DNA of 56,227 bases from NCBI GenBank assembly GCA_946479505.1, contig CAMLGC010000012.1:1-56227 (forward strand), given 5' to 3'. Made by a program: the position numbers and the translations under genes. Source of the DNA: an uncultured Sphingomonadaceae bacterium. Lineage in GTDB: Bacteria > Pseudomonadota > Alphaproteobacteria > Sphingomonadales > Sphingomonadaceae. Below are positions 26,014 to 34,922 of this stretch, piece by piece (the stretch's first letter is position 1; each line of letters begins with the position of its first letter). The notes beneath the pieces are model-generated. The model was not told the origin of the DNA. It did no database searches and saw only the letters and a list, made by a program, of their open reading frames with translations.

Positions 26014-27029
26014 CAGCGGCTCGCCCAGCACACGGTGTCGTCTTCGGCGACGCCGAGTGCGCGGGCGCTGTCGGGGTCGAGCACGACGCGCGCCTTGTCC
26101 TGCTGGCGCACGACGCCATAGGCGCAGCGGAAGTCGGCGAGGTGGCCGGTTGCGACCAGCGCCTGCGTGCCGCCGTCCTTGTCGCAGGTGAGCACGCTTG
26201 CCTCCTTGGCCTCGCGGATCGCCTTCACGCTGTCGGTGCGCGCGGTCATCGTCGGGCCGCCGTCGAAGATGTCGACATAGTTTTCGAAGCGGAAGCCTTC
26301 GTTTTCGAGCATCCGCATCGCCGCGCGACCCGAAGGGTGGGGCAGGCCGATCGCGGCGCGGGCGGTTTCGGAGAGCATCGCGATGTAGATCGGGTGCTTG
26401 GGCATCAGATCGGCGATGAACTGGTTGCCGTGGGTCGCGTTGAACTGGTCGGCATCCTGGAAATTCATTCCGAAGAAGCGGCCTGCCAGCCCGTCCCAGA
26501 AGGGCGATCCCCCTGCCTCGTCGATGATCCCGCGCAACTCGGCCAGGATGCGGTCGGCGAAACGTGCGCGGTGCCGCGCGATGAACAGATAGCGGCTGCG
26601 CGCGAGCAGCAGGCCGAGCCCGCCCGCGCGCTCGCCGGGATGGAGGAACAGCCCGCCGACTTCGCTCGATCCTTCCAGGTCGGTCGAGAGCGTCAGCATG
26701 TCGGCGCGAAAGGTGCGGTCGAGCTCCGACGAATGCTGCGTCAGCGTGCCGATGCGATACGAATAGAAGGGCCAGGTCTGCCCCACCCGCGTGAAGATCT
26801 GGCACGTGCCGCGGACCTCGCCGGTCTCGACATTTTCGAGGATGAGCACGAACAGGTCGTCGCCGACGCTGTCTTCGGTGCGCGCGAAGCCGGCATGGCT
26901 GCGGTCGAGCTTGGCCTTCAAGGCGCGGCGATCGGGCGGCAGGTTGGTGAAGCCGCCCCCCGTCAATTTGGCCATCTCGTAGAGCGGTTGCAGGTCCTCG
27001 TCGCGCGCGGCGCGGATGCGAAAGCTCAT
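26013..27029 (-). CDS. astA: Arginine N-succinyltransferase
   Basis: A 338-residue acyltransferase that starts arginine breakdown by moving succinyl from succinyl-CoA to arginine. The start MSFRIRAARDEDLQPLYEMA follows an AAGGGA site and is preceded by the overlapping M20 hydrolase stop. GNAT-like features (VGGLFLHPGERAGGLG, then a helix) and the family block HPIYIAMLSETARAAIG are present. It is coupled to its neighbours at both ends by ATGA overlaps. The pathway's later genes (astC, astD, astE) are not in the window. Confidence 0.95.
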   Translation of the reverse strand: MSFRIRAARDEDLQPLYEMAKLTGGGFTNLPPDRRALKAKLDRSHAGFARTEDSVGDDLFVLILENVETGEVRGTCQIFTRVGQTWPFYSYRIGTLTQHSSELDRTFRADMLTLSTDLEGSSEVGGLFLHPGERAGGLGLLLARSRYLFIARHRARFADRILAELRGIIDEAGGSPFWDGLAGRFFGMNFQDADQFNATHGNQFIADLMPKHPIYIAMLSETARAAIGLPHPSGRAAMRMLENEGFRFENYVDIFDGGPTMTARTDSVKAIREAKEASVLTCDKDGGTQALVATGHLADFRCAYGVVRQQDKARVVLDPDSARALGVAEDDTVCWASR

Positions 27030-28234
27030 GACATTCCCTTTTCTGCGATCCTGAGGATCGTCACCGCCGACAATGCGGCGCGCTCGGCGAGGCTGTCGAC
27101 GAGCAGATATTCGTCTGACGAATGGATTGCGCCGCCGCGTGCGCCCATCGTGTCGATCACCGGCACGCCGGCGGCGGCGATGTTGTTGCCGTCGCACACC
27201 CCGCCCGTGTCGCGCCAGGCGATGGCGAGCCCGAGATCGGCGCCTGTTTGCTTCACGAGATCGAAAAGCCGCGCGGCGCCGTCATCGATCGGCTTGGGCG
27301 GGCGGTTGAAGCCGCCGTGGACCTCGATGCGGACCTCGCGTCTGGCCGCAACGTCGGCGACGACCGCGTCGATCTCAGCCCTGGCGCGGGCAATTTCGTC
27401 GGCGGTCTTGGGGCGGAAATTGATGCGCAATACCGCGAGCTCGGGGACGACGTTGTTGGGCCCGCCGCCCTCGATCCGCGCAGGATTGACCGACAGCGCC
27501 GGGCTCTTCACCTCGGCGAGCCGCACCGCGATATCGGCTGCGGCGACGATCGCATTGCGGCCTTCTTCGGGATTGCGCCCGGCATGCGCGCTCTTGCCGT
27601 GGACGACGATCGAGAAGTTTCCGGTGCCGCCCCGCGCGCCCGCGAGCGTGCCGTCGGGGAGCGCGGGCTCATAGGTCAGCGCAGCGACCTTGCCGCGCGC
27701 GGCCTGCGCGAGGAGCGCGGCGGAGGAGAAGGAGCCGGTCTCCTCGTCCGAGTTGATGACGACTTCGTAGCCGATGCGGGCCGCAAGCGGGCTCCCCTCG
27801 ACCGCCTCCAGCGCAGCGAGGAGCAGCGCAAGACCGCCCTTCATGTCGGCGACGCCCGGGCCGTTCAGCGTGTTCGCATCGAGGAAGCGCTGTTCCTGGA
27901 ACGGGTGATCGGCGGGATAGACGGTGTCCATATGCCCGGTGAAGAGCATCTGGACCGGCGCGTGCGGGCGGACCGTGAGGTGAAGATGCTTGCCGTGCGG
28001 CTGCGCGCTGACGATCCCCGCGGCCGACACCGCCTCGACCGGCGCCGGATCGACGAGCCGCAGCTCGCCGGGCAATGCCCCGAACGCTTCTGCCAGCACG
28101 CCCGCGATGTGCGCGAGGCCGTCGAGATTCGCGGTGCCGCTGTTGATCGCGGCCCATGCCTGAACGCGCCCCAATGAAGGCGCAGCGGCGACGCGCTCGA
28201 TCGCGTCGCGTTCGATTGTCGAAAGCCTCTCCAT
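27026..28234 (-). CDS. M20-family metallohydrolase of the ast operon
   Basis: A 402-residue dizinc hydrolase of the carboxypeptidase G2/ArgE type. Metal and catalytic residues are in place: His101 in TGHMDTVY, Asp130 in GPGVADMKGG, Glu164-Glu165 in SDEETGS and a late His in AIHSSDEY. A dimerisation domain sits in the middle (GNFSIVVHGKSAHAGRNP). Its last codons overlap the astA start, so its substrate is probably an acylated arginine-pathway intermediate. One idea is that it hydrolyses N-succinylglutamate, in place of the unrelated AstE; this is unproven. The start follows an AGGCTTTCG region with no strong ribosome-binding site. Confidence 0.85.
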   Translation of the reverse strand: MERLSTIERDAIERVAAAPSLGRVQAWAAINSGTANLDGLAHIAGVLAEAFGALPGELRLVDPAPVEAVSAAGIVSAQPHGKHLHLTVRPHAPVQMLFTGHMDTVYPADHPFQEQRFLDANTLNGPGVADMKGGLALLLAALEAVEGSPLAARIGYEVVINSDEETGSFSSAALLAQAARGKVAALTYEPALPDGTLAGARGGTGNFSIVVHGKSAHAGRNPEEGRNAIVAAADIAVRLAEVKSPALSVNPARIEGGGPNNVVPELAVLRINFRPKTADEIARARAEIDAVVADVAARREVRIEVHGGFNRPPKPIDDGAARLFDLVKQTGADLGLAIAWRDTGGVCDGNNIAAAGVPVIDTMGARGGAIHSSDEYLLVDSLAERAALSAVTILRIAEKGMS

Positions 28235-28283
28235 CGGGCGACGCTCTAGCCGCAAACCGGTTGCGAATGAAACCTTGTGCTGC

Positions 28284-29294
28284 TCAGAACGCGTAGACGA
28301 TCGAGGCGCGGCTTGTCGTATCGGTGCTGACGTTGCCGCCGGGCGGCTCGCTTTCATACTGGACGCTGTACGAAAGCTGCGCCGAGAGCGGGCCGAACAG
28401 CTTGGCGTTGAGCGCGGTCGTGCCGCTCACGGTGCTGTTATATTGCTGCCAATAGGTCGAGGCGTTCTGGGTCAGCGACACGGAGTGCGTGAGCTGCCAC
28501 TCGAAATCGAGCGATCCGCGCGCGGCGAGGCTGCGCTCGGCGGTGTCGTCGGTGAAGTCGGTGGCACGATAGGCCGGGCCGAGCTCGAGGCTGAGCTTGG
28601 TGACGGGGCCCTTGAGCAGCGAATAGCCCGCACCGACCGATGCCGAATAGCGGTTGGTGTAGCCGAGGAAGCGATCGCTCTCATATTGCAGCGCGCCGTA
28701 GATGTAGGAGCGGTCGTCGATCTTGTAGTTGGGCTCGTAGGCGGCGAGATAATGCTCGCGCGTGGTAACGTCGAGGCTGCGCTGATAATCGGCCTGGAGA
28801 CGCAACTTGTGGCGCCATTGCAGGCCCTCGCGCGTGACGTCCACCACGCCGCTCAGGCCCACATTGTGCGTGTTGCCCGTGGTGAGCCAGCCGCCGATCG
28901 TGGCTTTGCCCTTCCACAGCTCGAACATGCTCGCGGCCTCGACCATCGCCTCGTGATCGAGGCGGCGCTTGGTGCGCCACGAATTGACGCGCTTGCGCAT
29001 TGCATCCGAGCTCCACGGCGCCTGCTTGCTCGCATATTTGACGACCGTGTCGACCTCGCCGTCATTGCCGTTCGCGATCGCGGCGGCGAGCATCGCGTCG
29101 AACTGGGGCGGGATGGCGGGAGGCACCTCGACGGTGGGAATTCGGGACAGATCGATCGGCTGCGCGAGCGCGATGTCGGGCGCGTAGAATTCGAAACCCT
29201 CAAACGGCTCGGGGTCGACAACGGGTTCGAACGCCTGCGACGCTGCGTCTGCGACCTGGAGCGGGAGCAGCAAGGGGGCGAGCAACACGATCAT
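28284..29294 (-). CDS. DUF481 (YdiY-like) outer-membrane barrel protein
   Basis: A 336-residue exported protein. A short signal peptide (MIVLLAPLLLPLQVADAAS) and an N-terminal alpha-helical part (to about residue 125) precede a barrel region with alternating polar/aromatic strands: WLTTGNTHNVGLSG, YLAAYEPNYKIDDRSYIYG, LGPAYRATDF. It ends in Phe (SRASIVYAF), as outer-membrane barrels do. The role of DUF481 proteins is mostly unknown. It lies 49 bases upstream of the M20 hydrolase on the same strand, so it may be co-transcribed with the ast genes. Confidence 0.8.
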   Translation of the reverse strand: MIVLLAPLLLPLQVADAASQAFEPVVDPEPFEGFEFYAPDIALAQPIDLSRIPTVEVPPAIPPQFDAMLAAAIANGNDGEVDTVVKYASKQAPWSSDAMRKRVNSWRTKRRLDHEAMVEAASMFELWKGKATIGGWLTTGNTHNVGLSGVVDVTREGLQWRHKLRLQADYQRSLDVTTREHYLAAYEPNYKIDDRSYIYGALQYESDRFLGYTNRYSASVGAGYSLLKGPVTKLSLELGPAYRATDFTDDTAERSLAARGSLDFEWQLTHSVSLTQNASTYWQQYNSTVSGTTALNAKLFGPLSAQLSYSVQYESEPPGGNVSTDTTSRASIVYAF

Positions 29295-29379
29295 GATCCG
29301 CCGTGTCCCTAGTCTGACAATTGGGCGGAGAAAAGGCCGGTGCCGAACCTTTGTGAAGCGGGCGTCGCCGAAACGAGTC

Positions 29380-29859
29380 TCAGGCGAGATGATCCGAAAA
29401 AGCTGCGAGCACAGTTTCGTAGAGCGTCTTCTTGAACGGCACGATCATGGCGGGAAGGTCTGCCGGATCGGCCCAGCGCCAGGCGCGAAATTCCTGGTGC
29501 GCGGTGCGAATGTCGATGTCGCTGTCGTCACCAAGGAAGCGGTATAGAAACCAGCGCTGCTGCTGGCCGCGCCATCGGCCGCCCCACAATTTCCCGACCA
29601 GCTCTTCGGGCAGGTCGTAGCGCAGCTCGTCGGGGGCCGTCGCGATCAGCTCCACCTTGTCGGATGCGATCCCGGTTTCCTCCCCGAGTTCTCGCAATGC
29701 GGCGGTTTCGGCATCCTCACCCGGATCGATCCCGCCCTGCGGCATCTGCCAGGCCTCGAGGGTCGAATCCAGTCGCTGCCCGACGAACACCTTTCCCGTG
29801 CGGTTGACGAGCATCACGCCCGCGCACGGGCGATAGGGAAGACCCGTCGCATCGATCAC
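29380..29859 (-). CDS. rppH: RNA pyrophosphohydrolase (Nudix)
   Basis: A 159-residue Nudix hydrolase that removes pyrophosphate from 5'-triphosphate mRNA ends and so triggers decay. The Nudix box is complete (GGIDPGEDAETAALRELGEE, then TGI), and the flanking LPYRPCAGVMLVNRTGKVF and GQQQRWFLYRFLGDD are typical of RppH. Its ATG overlaps the stop of the upstream esterase gene by four bases, so the two are coupled. Confidence 0.95.
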   Translation of the reverse strand: MIDATGLPYRPCAGVMLVNRTGKVFVGQRLDSTLEAWQMPQGGIDPGEDAETAALRELGEETGIASDKVELIATAPDELRYDLPEELVGKLWGGRWRGQQQRWFLYRFLGDDSDIDIRTAHQEFRAWRWADPADLPAMIVPFKKTLYETVLAAFSDHLA

Positions 29860-30830
29860 TGCGCCGCCTGCGCCATCACGCGCTCGGCCTCGGCCTCGGT
29901 GACAACCGCCTTCAGCGCGGCAAGCGCGCCAGCGACATCGCCCTGGCTCGAGGGGATCGCCTTGCGGATGTTCGCGAAGCCGTGGATGTTGCCGCGCGCC
30001 TCGCGGAACACGGTGGCCACGCCGGCATCGATCAGCGCGCCGGCAAAGGCGCGACCCTGATCGCGCAGCGGATCGAGGCTCGCCGTCACCACCACTGCCG
30101 GCGGCAGCCCGGCAAGGTCGCCCTGCATCGGCGAGCCGCGCATGTGGGTGAGATCGGCGGCATAGGCATCCGCGAACCAGTCCATCGTGTCGCGGGTGAG
30201 CAGATAGCCCTCCGCGAACTCTTCGTAAGAGGGATAGATGCGGCTCATGTCGGCGGCGGGATAGATCGGAAACTGGGCGATCACGGGCGCGCGGGCGGGG
30301 CGATCACGCAGCGCCATCGCCGTCACGATCGTGAGCGTGCCCCCAGCGCTGTCGCCCGCGAGCACGAGACTGGTCACGCGCCTGCCGAGCGCATCCGCGC
30401 TATCGGCAACCCAACGCGCCGCCGCCTCGCAATCATCGGGCGCGGCGGGCCAGCGATGCTCGGGCGCGAGGCGGTACTCGACCGAGACCACCGGCAAATC
30501 GAGCACGCGCGCCATTTCGGCGCAGAGCGAGGCGTGGGTGTCGACATTGCCGATCACGAAGCCGCCGCCGTGGAAGAAGACGATCGCGGGGCCGGGCTCT
30601 CGTGTTTCCCTGGCATCGAACAACCGCACCGGCAGATCGCCGCCCGGTCCGGGAATCGCGAGATCGCGGATCGTCGCCAGGTCGCCCACCGGCGGATCGG
30701 CGACATCCTTCATCGCGGTGTAGAGCTGCCGTGCTTCAGGCGGCGCCAGCTCGTGCGTCTTGGGACCGGGCATGCTTTCGAGGAAATCGAGAAACCCGCG
30801 AACGTCGGGACGAACGAACGGATCGGTCAT
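29856..30830 (-). CDS. Alpha/beta hydrolase (hormone-sensitive lipase family esterase)
   Basis: A 324-residue cytosolic esterase-like protein. The oxyanion-hole motif HGGGFVIGN, the nucleophile elbow GDSAGG and a late His in NIHGFANI form the expected HSL-family (family IV) set; the acid is probably the Asp of DPLRDQG. These enzymes hydrolyse short acyl esters, and the physiological substrate is unknown. It overlaps rppH by four bases. The spacer of about 100 bases to the convergently placed upstream neighbourhood holds its promoter. Confidence 0.88.
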   Translation of the reverse strand: MTDPFVRPDVRGFLDFLESMPGPKTHELAPPEARQLYTAMKDVADPPVGDLATIRDLAIPGPGGDLPVRLFDARETREPGPAIVFFHGGGFVIGNVDTHASLCAEMARVLDLPVVSVEYRLAPEHRWPAAPDDCEAAARWVADSADALGRRVTSLVLAGDSAGGTLTIVTAMALRDRPARAPVIAQFPIYPAADMSRIYPSYEEFAEGYLLTRDTMDWFADAYAADLTHMRGSPMQGDLAGLPPAVVVTASLDPLRDQGRAFAGALIDAGVATVFREARGNIHGFANIRKAIPSSQGDVAGALAALKAVVTEAEAERVMAQAAQ

Positions 30831-30931
30831 GCGCGCTCTCCTGCTGGCGATCGTGCCTACCTATGGATTCAATCGAGCATCGTCCACGCCTCGCGTTTCG
30901 GGGATGAGGCGCGGTGACGGCGCGATTCACC

Positions 30932-31987
30932 TCATGGCGCGACCGGCAGGCAATCATTGCCCTTCGCCTCGACCGCCGCGCAGGCGCTGTCGGCCTCGCT
31001 CGACGAGCCGAAGGGCCCCGCCTGGAGCCGCACGATCGAGCCGGCGTGGACGAGATATGGCTGCCGATCGCCGAGCACGTTCACGGCCGGCTGGAGACGG
31101 GCCCACAGGCGGCGGGCGTTGGCCTCGTTGCTGAACGCGCCGAGCTGAACGCGCCACCTGCCTACGGGTGTTGGCTGAACGGTCGCGGGTGTCGCGGTTG
31201 CCGGTTCCGGCACCGCAGCCGGAGCGGGCGAGGAGGTCGGCGGCGGGGCGGTGCTGCCGGGGACAGGGTAGGATGCGCCGGGCGCCGGGGGCCGGGCGGC
31301 TGCGGCGGAAGTCGAGGCCGGCACCGGCACGGTGCGGATCGGTGGCGTGGCGCGGTCGTTCGATGCGAGCACCTGCGCGGGAAGAGCCGGCCGCTGGGCC
31401 TGCGCCTGGTAGCTGCGCGCGAGCTCGAGTCCCTTGCGGCGCTGGTCTTCCGGGATGAACGAATCCATTTTGGCGAGCGTCTCGCTCGCCTGCGGCAGGC
31501 CCGAGCCCGACGCGCGCGTCATCAGCGCATAGGCGCGGACCCAATCCTTGGTGACGCCGCCATCGCCGTTGAACAGCATCGTGCCATAGACGAGCTGCGC
31601 ACGCGGCGCGCCGCGCATCGCCGCCTTTTCGAGCCACGGCGCCGCCTCCGCGCGCTTGCCGTTCTGAAACAGCGTGAGCCCGTAATTCTCCTGCGCCTGA
31701 TAATGGCCCTGCTCGGCGGCCTTGCGATACCATTGTTCGGCCCGGGCGGGATCGGCAGGCACGCCGCGGCCGAGCTTGTACGCCTGGCCGAGATTGAACT
31801 GCGCGTCCGCATCGCCGCGCTCGGCCGGGCCGCGCCACGCCTTCACCGCGGCCTCGTAATCGCCGCGGCTCCAGGCATCGACCCCCGCCTTCACCGCCGC
31901 AGATTGCGCGGGCTGGATCTGCGGGGCGGCGGCGACGAGCAGCGCGCCGGAGAGCGCGAGCAGGCCGGGGGCGAGAAAGCGAGTCAT
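30932..31987 (-). CDS. Exported Sel1-repeat protein with C-terminal SPOR domain
   Basis: A 351-residue envelope protein. After a signal peptide (MTRFLAPGLLALSGALLVAA) come about four Sel1-like helical repeats (about 35-180; AQFNLGQAYKLGRGVPADPA and relatives), a Pro/Ala/Thr-rich linker (about 205-270) and a SPOR domain (WRVQLGAFSNEANARRLW onward). SPOR domains bind glycan strands without stem peptides at division septa. I used the ATG eight bases after AGGAG; the longer frame reads into the promoter region. It is divergent from a ParA-type gene. Confidence 0.85.
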   Translation of the reverse strand: MTRFLAPGLLALSGALLVAAAPQIQPAQSAAVKAGVDAWSRGDYEAAVKAWRGPAERGDADAQFNLGQAYKLGRGVPADPARAEQWYRKAAEQGHYQAQENYGLTLFQNGKRAEAAPWLEKAAMRGAPRAQLVYGTMLFNGDGGVTKDWVRAYALMTRASGSGLPQASETLAKMDSFIPEDQRRKGLELARSYQAQAQRPALPAQVLASNDRATPPIRTVPVPASTSAAAARPPAPGASYPVPGSTAPPPTSSPAPAAVPEPATATPATVQPTPVGRWRVQLGAFSNEANARRLWARLQPAVNVLGDRQPYLVHAGSIVRLQAGPFGSSSEADSACAAVEAKGNDCLPVAP

Positions 31988-32173
31988 TCGATCGGCTCCT
32001 GTCGGAAGGATGCACGAGGCGATAGCGATAATGCCTTGAAAATGTGTGCATGCAACGAATTCCTCGCGCCGTTCGGCCCCGGCCGGGGGCGATCGCTCGC
32101 CCGGCATTAACCACTTCTTATCGTTCGGCATGGCATTCGAGGACGCTGGAACAGCAGGATTTCAGGGGACGCT

Positions 32174-32887
32174 ATGCGGGTTCTCGCGATGGCATCGCAG
32201 AAGGGCGGGTCCGGAAAGACCACGCTTTCGGGGCATCTGGCGGTCCAGGCTCAACTAGCCGGGGCCGGGCCGGTCGTGCTGATCGACATCGATCCGCAAG
32301 GGTCGCTGTCGGATTGGTGGAACGAGCGCGACACCGATTATCCGGCGTTCGCGCAGACCACGGTCGCGCGGCTCGCCGCCGATCTCGAGGTGTTGCGTCA
32401 GCAGGGCTTCAAGCTTGCGATGATCGATACGCCGCCGGCGATCACGATGGCGATCCAGAGCGTGATCGCGGTCGCCGAGCTGATCGTCATCCCCACCCGG
32501 CCGAGCCCGCACGACCTGCGCGCCGTCGGCGCCACCGTCGACCTGTGCGACCGCGCCGGCAAACCGCTGATCTTCGTCGTCAACGCCGCCACACCCAAGG
32601 CGCGGATTACCTCCGAGGCCGCGGTCGCGTTGTCGCAGCACGGCACGGTGGCACCAATCACCGTCCACCATCGCACCGATTTCGCGGCGTCGATGATCGA
32701 CGGCCGCACGGTGATGGAGGTCGACGCGAAATCGCGCTCCGCACAGGAGATCCAGCAGCTCTGGGGTTATATTTCCGACCGGCTGGAGAAGAATTTCCGA
32801 CGCACCGTGTTCAGCGCACCGAGCCCCAATGGCTTCGTCGCGCCGCGGCAGACGGCGAGCGGCTTCGGCCGTCGGGTGGTGAGCTGA
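32174..32887 (+). CDS. ParA/MinD-type ATPase
   Basis: A 237-residue deviant Walker-A ATPase. KGGSGKTT (residues 10-17) is the signature loop, with DIDPQGS (about 39-45) and DTPP (about 82-85) as the further nucleotide-binding motifs. Such proteins position DNA, chemoreceptors or other cargo by ATP-driven cycling. It carries no N-terminal DNA-binding domain, and no parB or parS was seen, so it is not the main chromosomal segregation pair. The next gene starts four bases on and encodes a likely partner. Confidence 0.9.
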   Translation: MRVLAMASQKGGSGKTTLSGHLAVQAQLAGAGPVVLIDIDPQGSLSDWWNERDTDYPAFAQTTVARLAADLEVLRQQGFKLAMIDTPPAITMAIQSVIAVAELIVIPTRPSPHDLRAVGATVDLCDRAGKPLIFVVNAATPKARITSEAAVALSQHGTVAPITVHHRTDFAASMIDGRTVMEVDAKSRSAQEIQQLWGYISDRLEKNFRRTVFSAPSPNGFVAPRQTASGFGRRVVS

Positions 32888-32891
32888 ACCG

Positions 32892-33569
32892 ATGGCGCAA
32901 CTCAAGCCCACCGCTTCGCTGTCATCCGGCCTTCTCGCCCGCAAGGGCCAGGCGCGTCCGGCAATGCGCCCGCAGGGGCTCGGCTTCGGCACCATGAACG
33001 ACGCACTCGAGGATCTCGGGTGGAACGACATGGGCCAGGCGGACGAGCATGCGAGCCCGCCCGACCTCAAACCCGTGCTGACGCCGATGCACACCGCAAC
33101 GCCGATGCCGACGGTGCTCCGCCAGCGCGAGGCGCTGCGCGAGGAGATCGAAGCGCCGGCCGAGCCCGAGACCATGCCGGTCGACGAGGCCGTCGCCGAG
33201 GCGCCGGAGCCGATCACGGAGACACCGGAGCCGGTTGTCGAGACGCCGCAGCCGGTCGCGGAGGCGCCGCGGCCCGTCGCCGTTCCCGCTACACCGCGCG
33301 CCTCGGTCTCGGTCGCCACCGCTGCGCGGATCGGGCGCGAGACATCGGGGAAGGGCAAGGGCAAAAGCGGCGGCCGCGGCAATCGCAACGCTGCGGGCAA
33401 GGCCGCCTTCACGCTCCGACTCGACACCGATCGCCATCTGCGGCTGCGGCTCGCGAGCGCCTTGTGCAATCGTTCGGCGCAGGTGCTCGTCACCGAGGCG
33501 CTCGACGCGCTGCTCGAATCGCTGCCCGAAATCGACGACCTGGTGAGCCAGCTTCCGCAACGCAACTGA
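32892..33569 (+). CDS. ParA-linked protein with C-terminal ribbon-helix-helix-like domain
   Basis: I do not recognise a named family. This 225-residue protein has three parts. Residues 1-80 are low in predicted structure, though NDALEDLGWNDMGQ looks conserved. A Glu-Pro/Thr repeat linker follows (about 95-130), then a Lys/Gly/Arg patch. The end is a compact segment (about 170-217; AAFTLRLDTDRHLRLRLASA, then RSAQVLVTEALDALL) with beta-helix-helix spacing, as in CopG/ParG-like DNA-binding partners. Placed four bases after a ParA-type gene, it may be the partner that stimulates that ATPase or binds DNA. This is inferred. Confidence 0.6.
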   Translation: MAQLKPTASLSSGLLARKGQARPAMRPQGLGFGTMNDALEDLGWNDMGQADEHASPPDLKPVLTPMHTATPMPTVLRQREALREEIEAPAEPETMPVDEAVAEAPEPITETPEPVVETPQPVAEAPRPVAVPATPRASVSVATAARIGRETSGKGKGKSGGRGNRNAAGKAAFTLRLDTDRHLRLRLASALCNRSAQVLVTEALDALLESLPEIDDLVSQLPQRN

Positions 33570-33596
33570 ATCCAAGGGAATTGGGGGATACACGCG

Positions 33597-34922
33597 ATGA
33601 AGACCCGGACCATGCTGACCTTCGGCGCTTCGGCGCTGCTGTTCGGCGGCACGATGGTGGGCTGCGCCGCGCATAGTGGCGGGGTCGCTTCGGCGAGCGC
33701 GGTCAGCGAAAGCGCCGCCGAGCACCAGGCCGCCAAGCTTGCCCGGAAGGCCAACGACGCGCTTGCCGATCACGACGCCGCCGAAGCGGTCGACTATGCC
33801 GAGGGTGCGGTGCGCGCGGTGCCGCGCGACGCGGCCTATCGCGTGCTGTTGGGGCAGGCCTATCTCGAGGACGGCCGCTTCACCTCGGCTCGGCAGGCGT
33901 TCACCGATGCGCTCGCGCTCGATTCGAACGACGGCAAGGCCGCGCTCAGCCTTGCGCTTGCGCAGACCGGCGAGGGCGATTGGGCGGGCGCGCGCGAGAC
34001 GCTCGCGGCGCATGCCGGCGTCATTCCGGCCGCCGATCGCGGGCTCGCGCTGGCGCTGGCCGGCGATCCCAAGGCGGCGATCCAGGTGCTCGTGCCCGCG
34101 GCGCGCCAGCCCGGCGCAACCTCGAAGACTCGACAGAACCTTGCACTTGCGCTCGCGCTTGCGGGCAACTGGCAGGCGTCGCGCTCGATCGCGATGGTCG
34201 ATCTTTCGCCCGCCGATGTCGATGCACGCATGGAACAATGGGCCGCGTTCGCGACGCCCAAATCGGCATCGGATCAGGTCGCCGCGTTGCTCGGCGTGAC
34301 CCCGCAGGAGGATCAGGGCCAGCCGATCGCGCTTGCGCTCAACACGTCGCCCTCACCGGTGGCGCTCGCGTCGGCTGAAGCCGATGCGATCGACAGCGTG
34401 GCGATGCCGGTTGCGGAGCCGCAGCCGAGCATGGCGGTGGCCGCACCTGCTCCGGTCGCGACCCCGTCGCCGTCGATGCTGACGCGCGTGGCGGCCATCG
34501 TGTTCGGACCGCGCAAGGAGGTCGTCCAGCCGGTGCCGGTGCGTGCGATCGCCAACAAGCCGACGGTCGACTATGCGGCGGGCAAGGCCGCGCCGGCGCC
34601 AACACTTGCGCCGCGCGAGCTTGCGTCGGGCGCGTGGTTCGTCCAGCTCGGCGCCTACGAGAATGCAGCGGTCGCGCATGACGGGTGGAAGCGCGCGCAG
34701 CGCGTGCTGCCCGCCTTCAAGAGCCGGACACCGCACGGCATGCACTATGCCGACAATAGCGGCACCTATTATCGGCTTTCGCTCGGCGGCTTCACGCAGG
34801 ACGACGCGGTGAGCCTGTGCCATCGCTACAAGGCCAAAGGCGGCCGCTGCTTCGTTCGGCAGGATGCCGGCGACACGCTTGCCAAGTGGGTCGACAAGGG
34901 AACGCAGCTCGCCTCGCGTTAG
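33597..34922 (+). CDS. TPR lipoprotein-like protein with C-terminal SPOR domain
   Basis: A 441-residue envelope protein. The N-terminus looks like a lipoprotein signal (ends MVGC). TPR-like helices follow (about 45-210; AYRVLLGQAYLEDGRFTSAR), then a disordered Ala/Pro/Val-rich stretch (about 245-330) and a SPOR domain (WFVQLGAYENAAVAHDGWKR to the end). It is third in the ParA cassette, after an AAGGGAATTGGGGG leader, and matches in design the divergent Sel1-SPOR protein. Its stop codon overlaps that of the convergent pyrC-like gene. Confidence 0.82.
   Translation: MKTRTMLTFGASALLFGGTMVGCAAHSGGVASASAVSESAAEHQAAKLARKANDALADHDAAEAVDYAEGAVRAVPRDAAYRVLLGQAYLEDGRFTSARQAFTDALALDSNDGKAALSLALAQTGEGDWAGARETLAAHAGVIPAADRGLALALAGDPKAAIQVLVPAARQPGATSKTRQNLALALALAGNWQASRSIAMVDLSPADVDARMEQWAAFATPKSASDQVAALLGVTPQEDQGQPIALALNTSPSPVALASAEADAIDSVAMPVAEPQPSMAVAAPAPVATPSPSMLTRVAAIVFGPRKEVVQPVPVRAIANKPTVDYAAGKAAPAPTLAPRELASGAWFVQLGAYENAAVAHDGWKRAQRVLPAFKSRTPHGMHYADNSGTYYRLSLGGFTQDDAVSLCHRYKAKGGRCFVRQDAGDTLAKWVDKGTQLASR

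Noticed and set aside
26014..26805. N-terminal extension of astB, making a fusion of over 680 residues
   Set aside because: The added part is an out-of-frame reading of astA. The family start MLTEINFEG with the ATGA overlap fits astB exactly.
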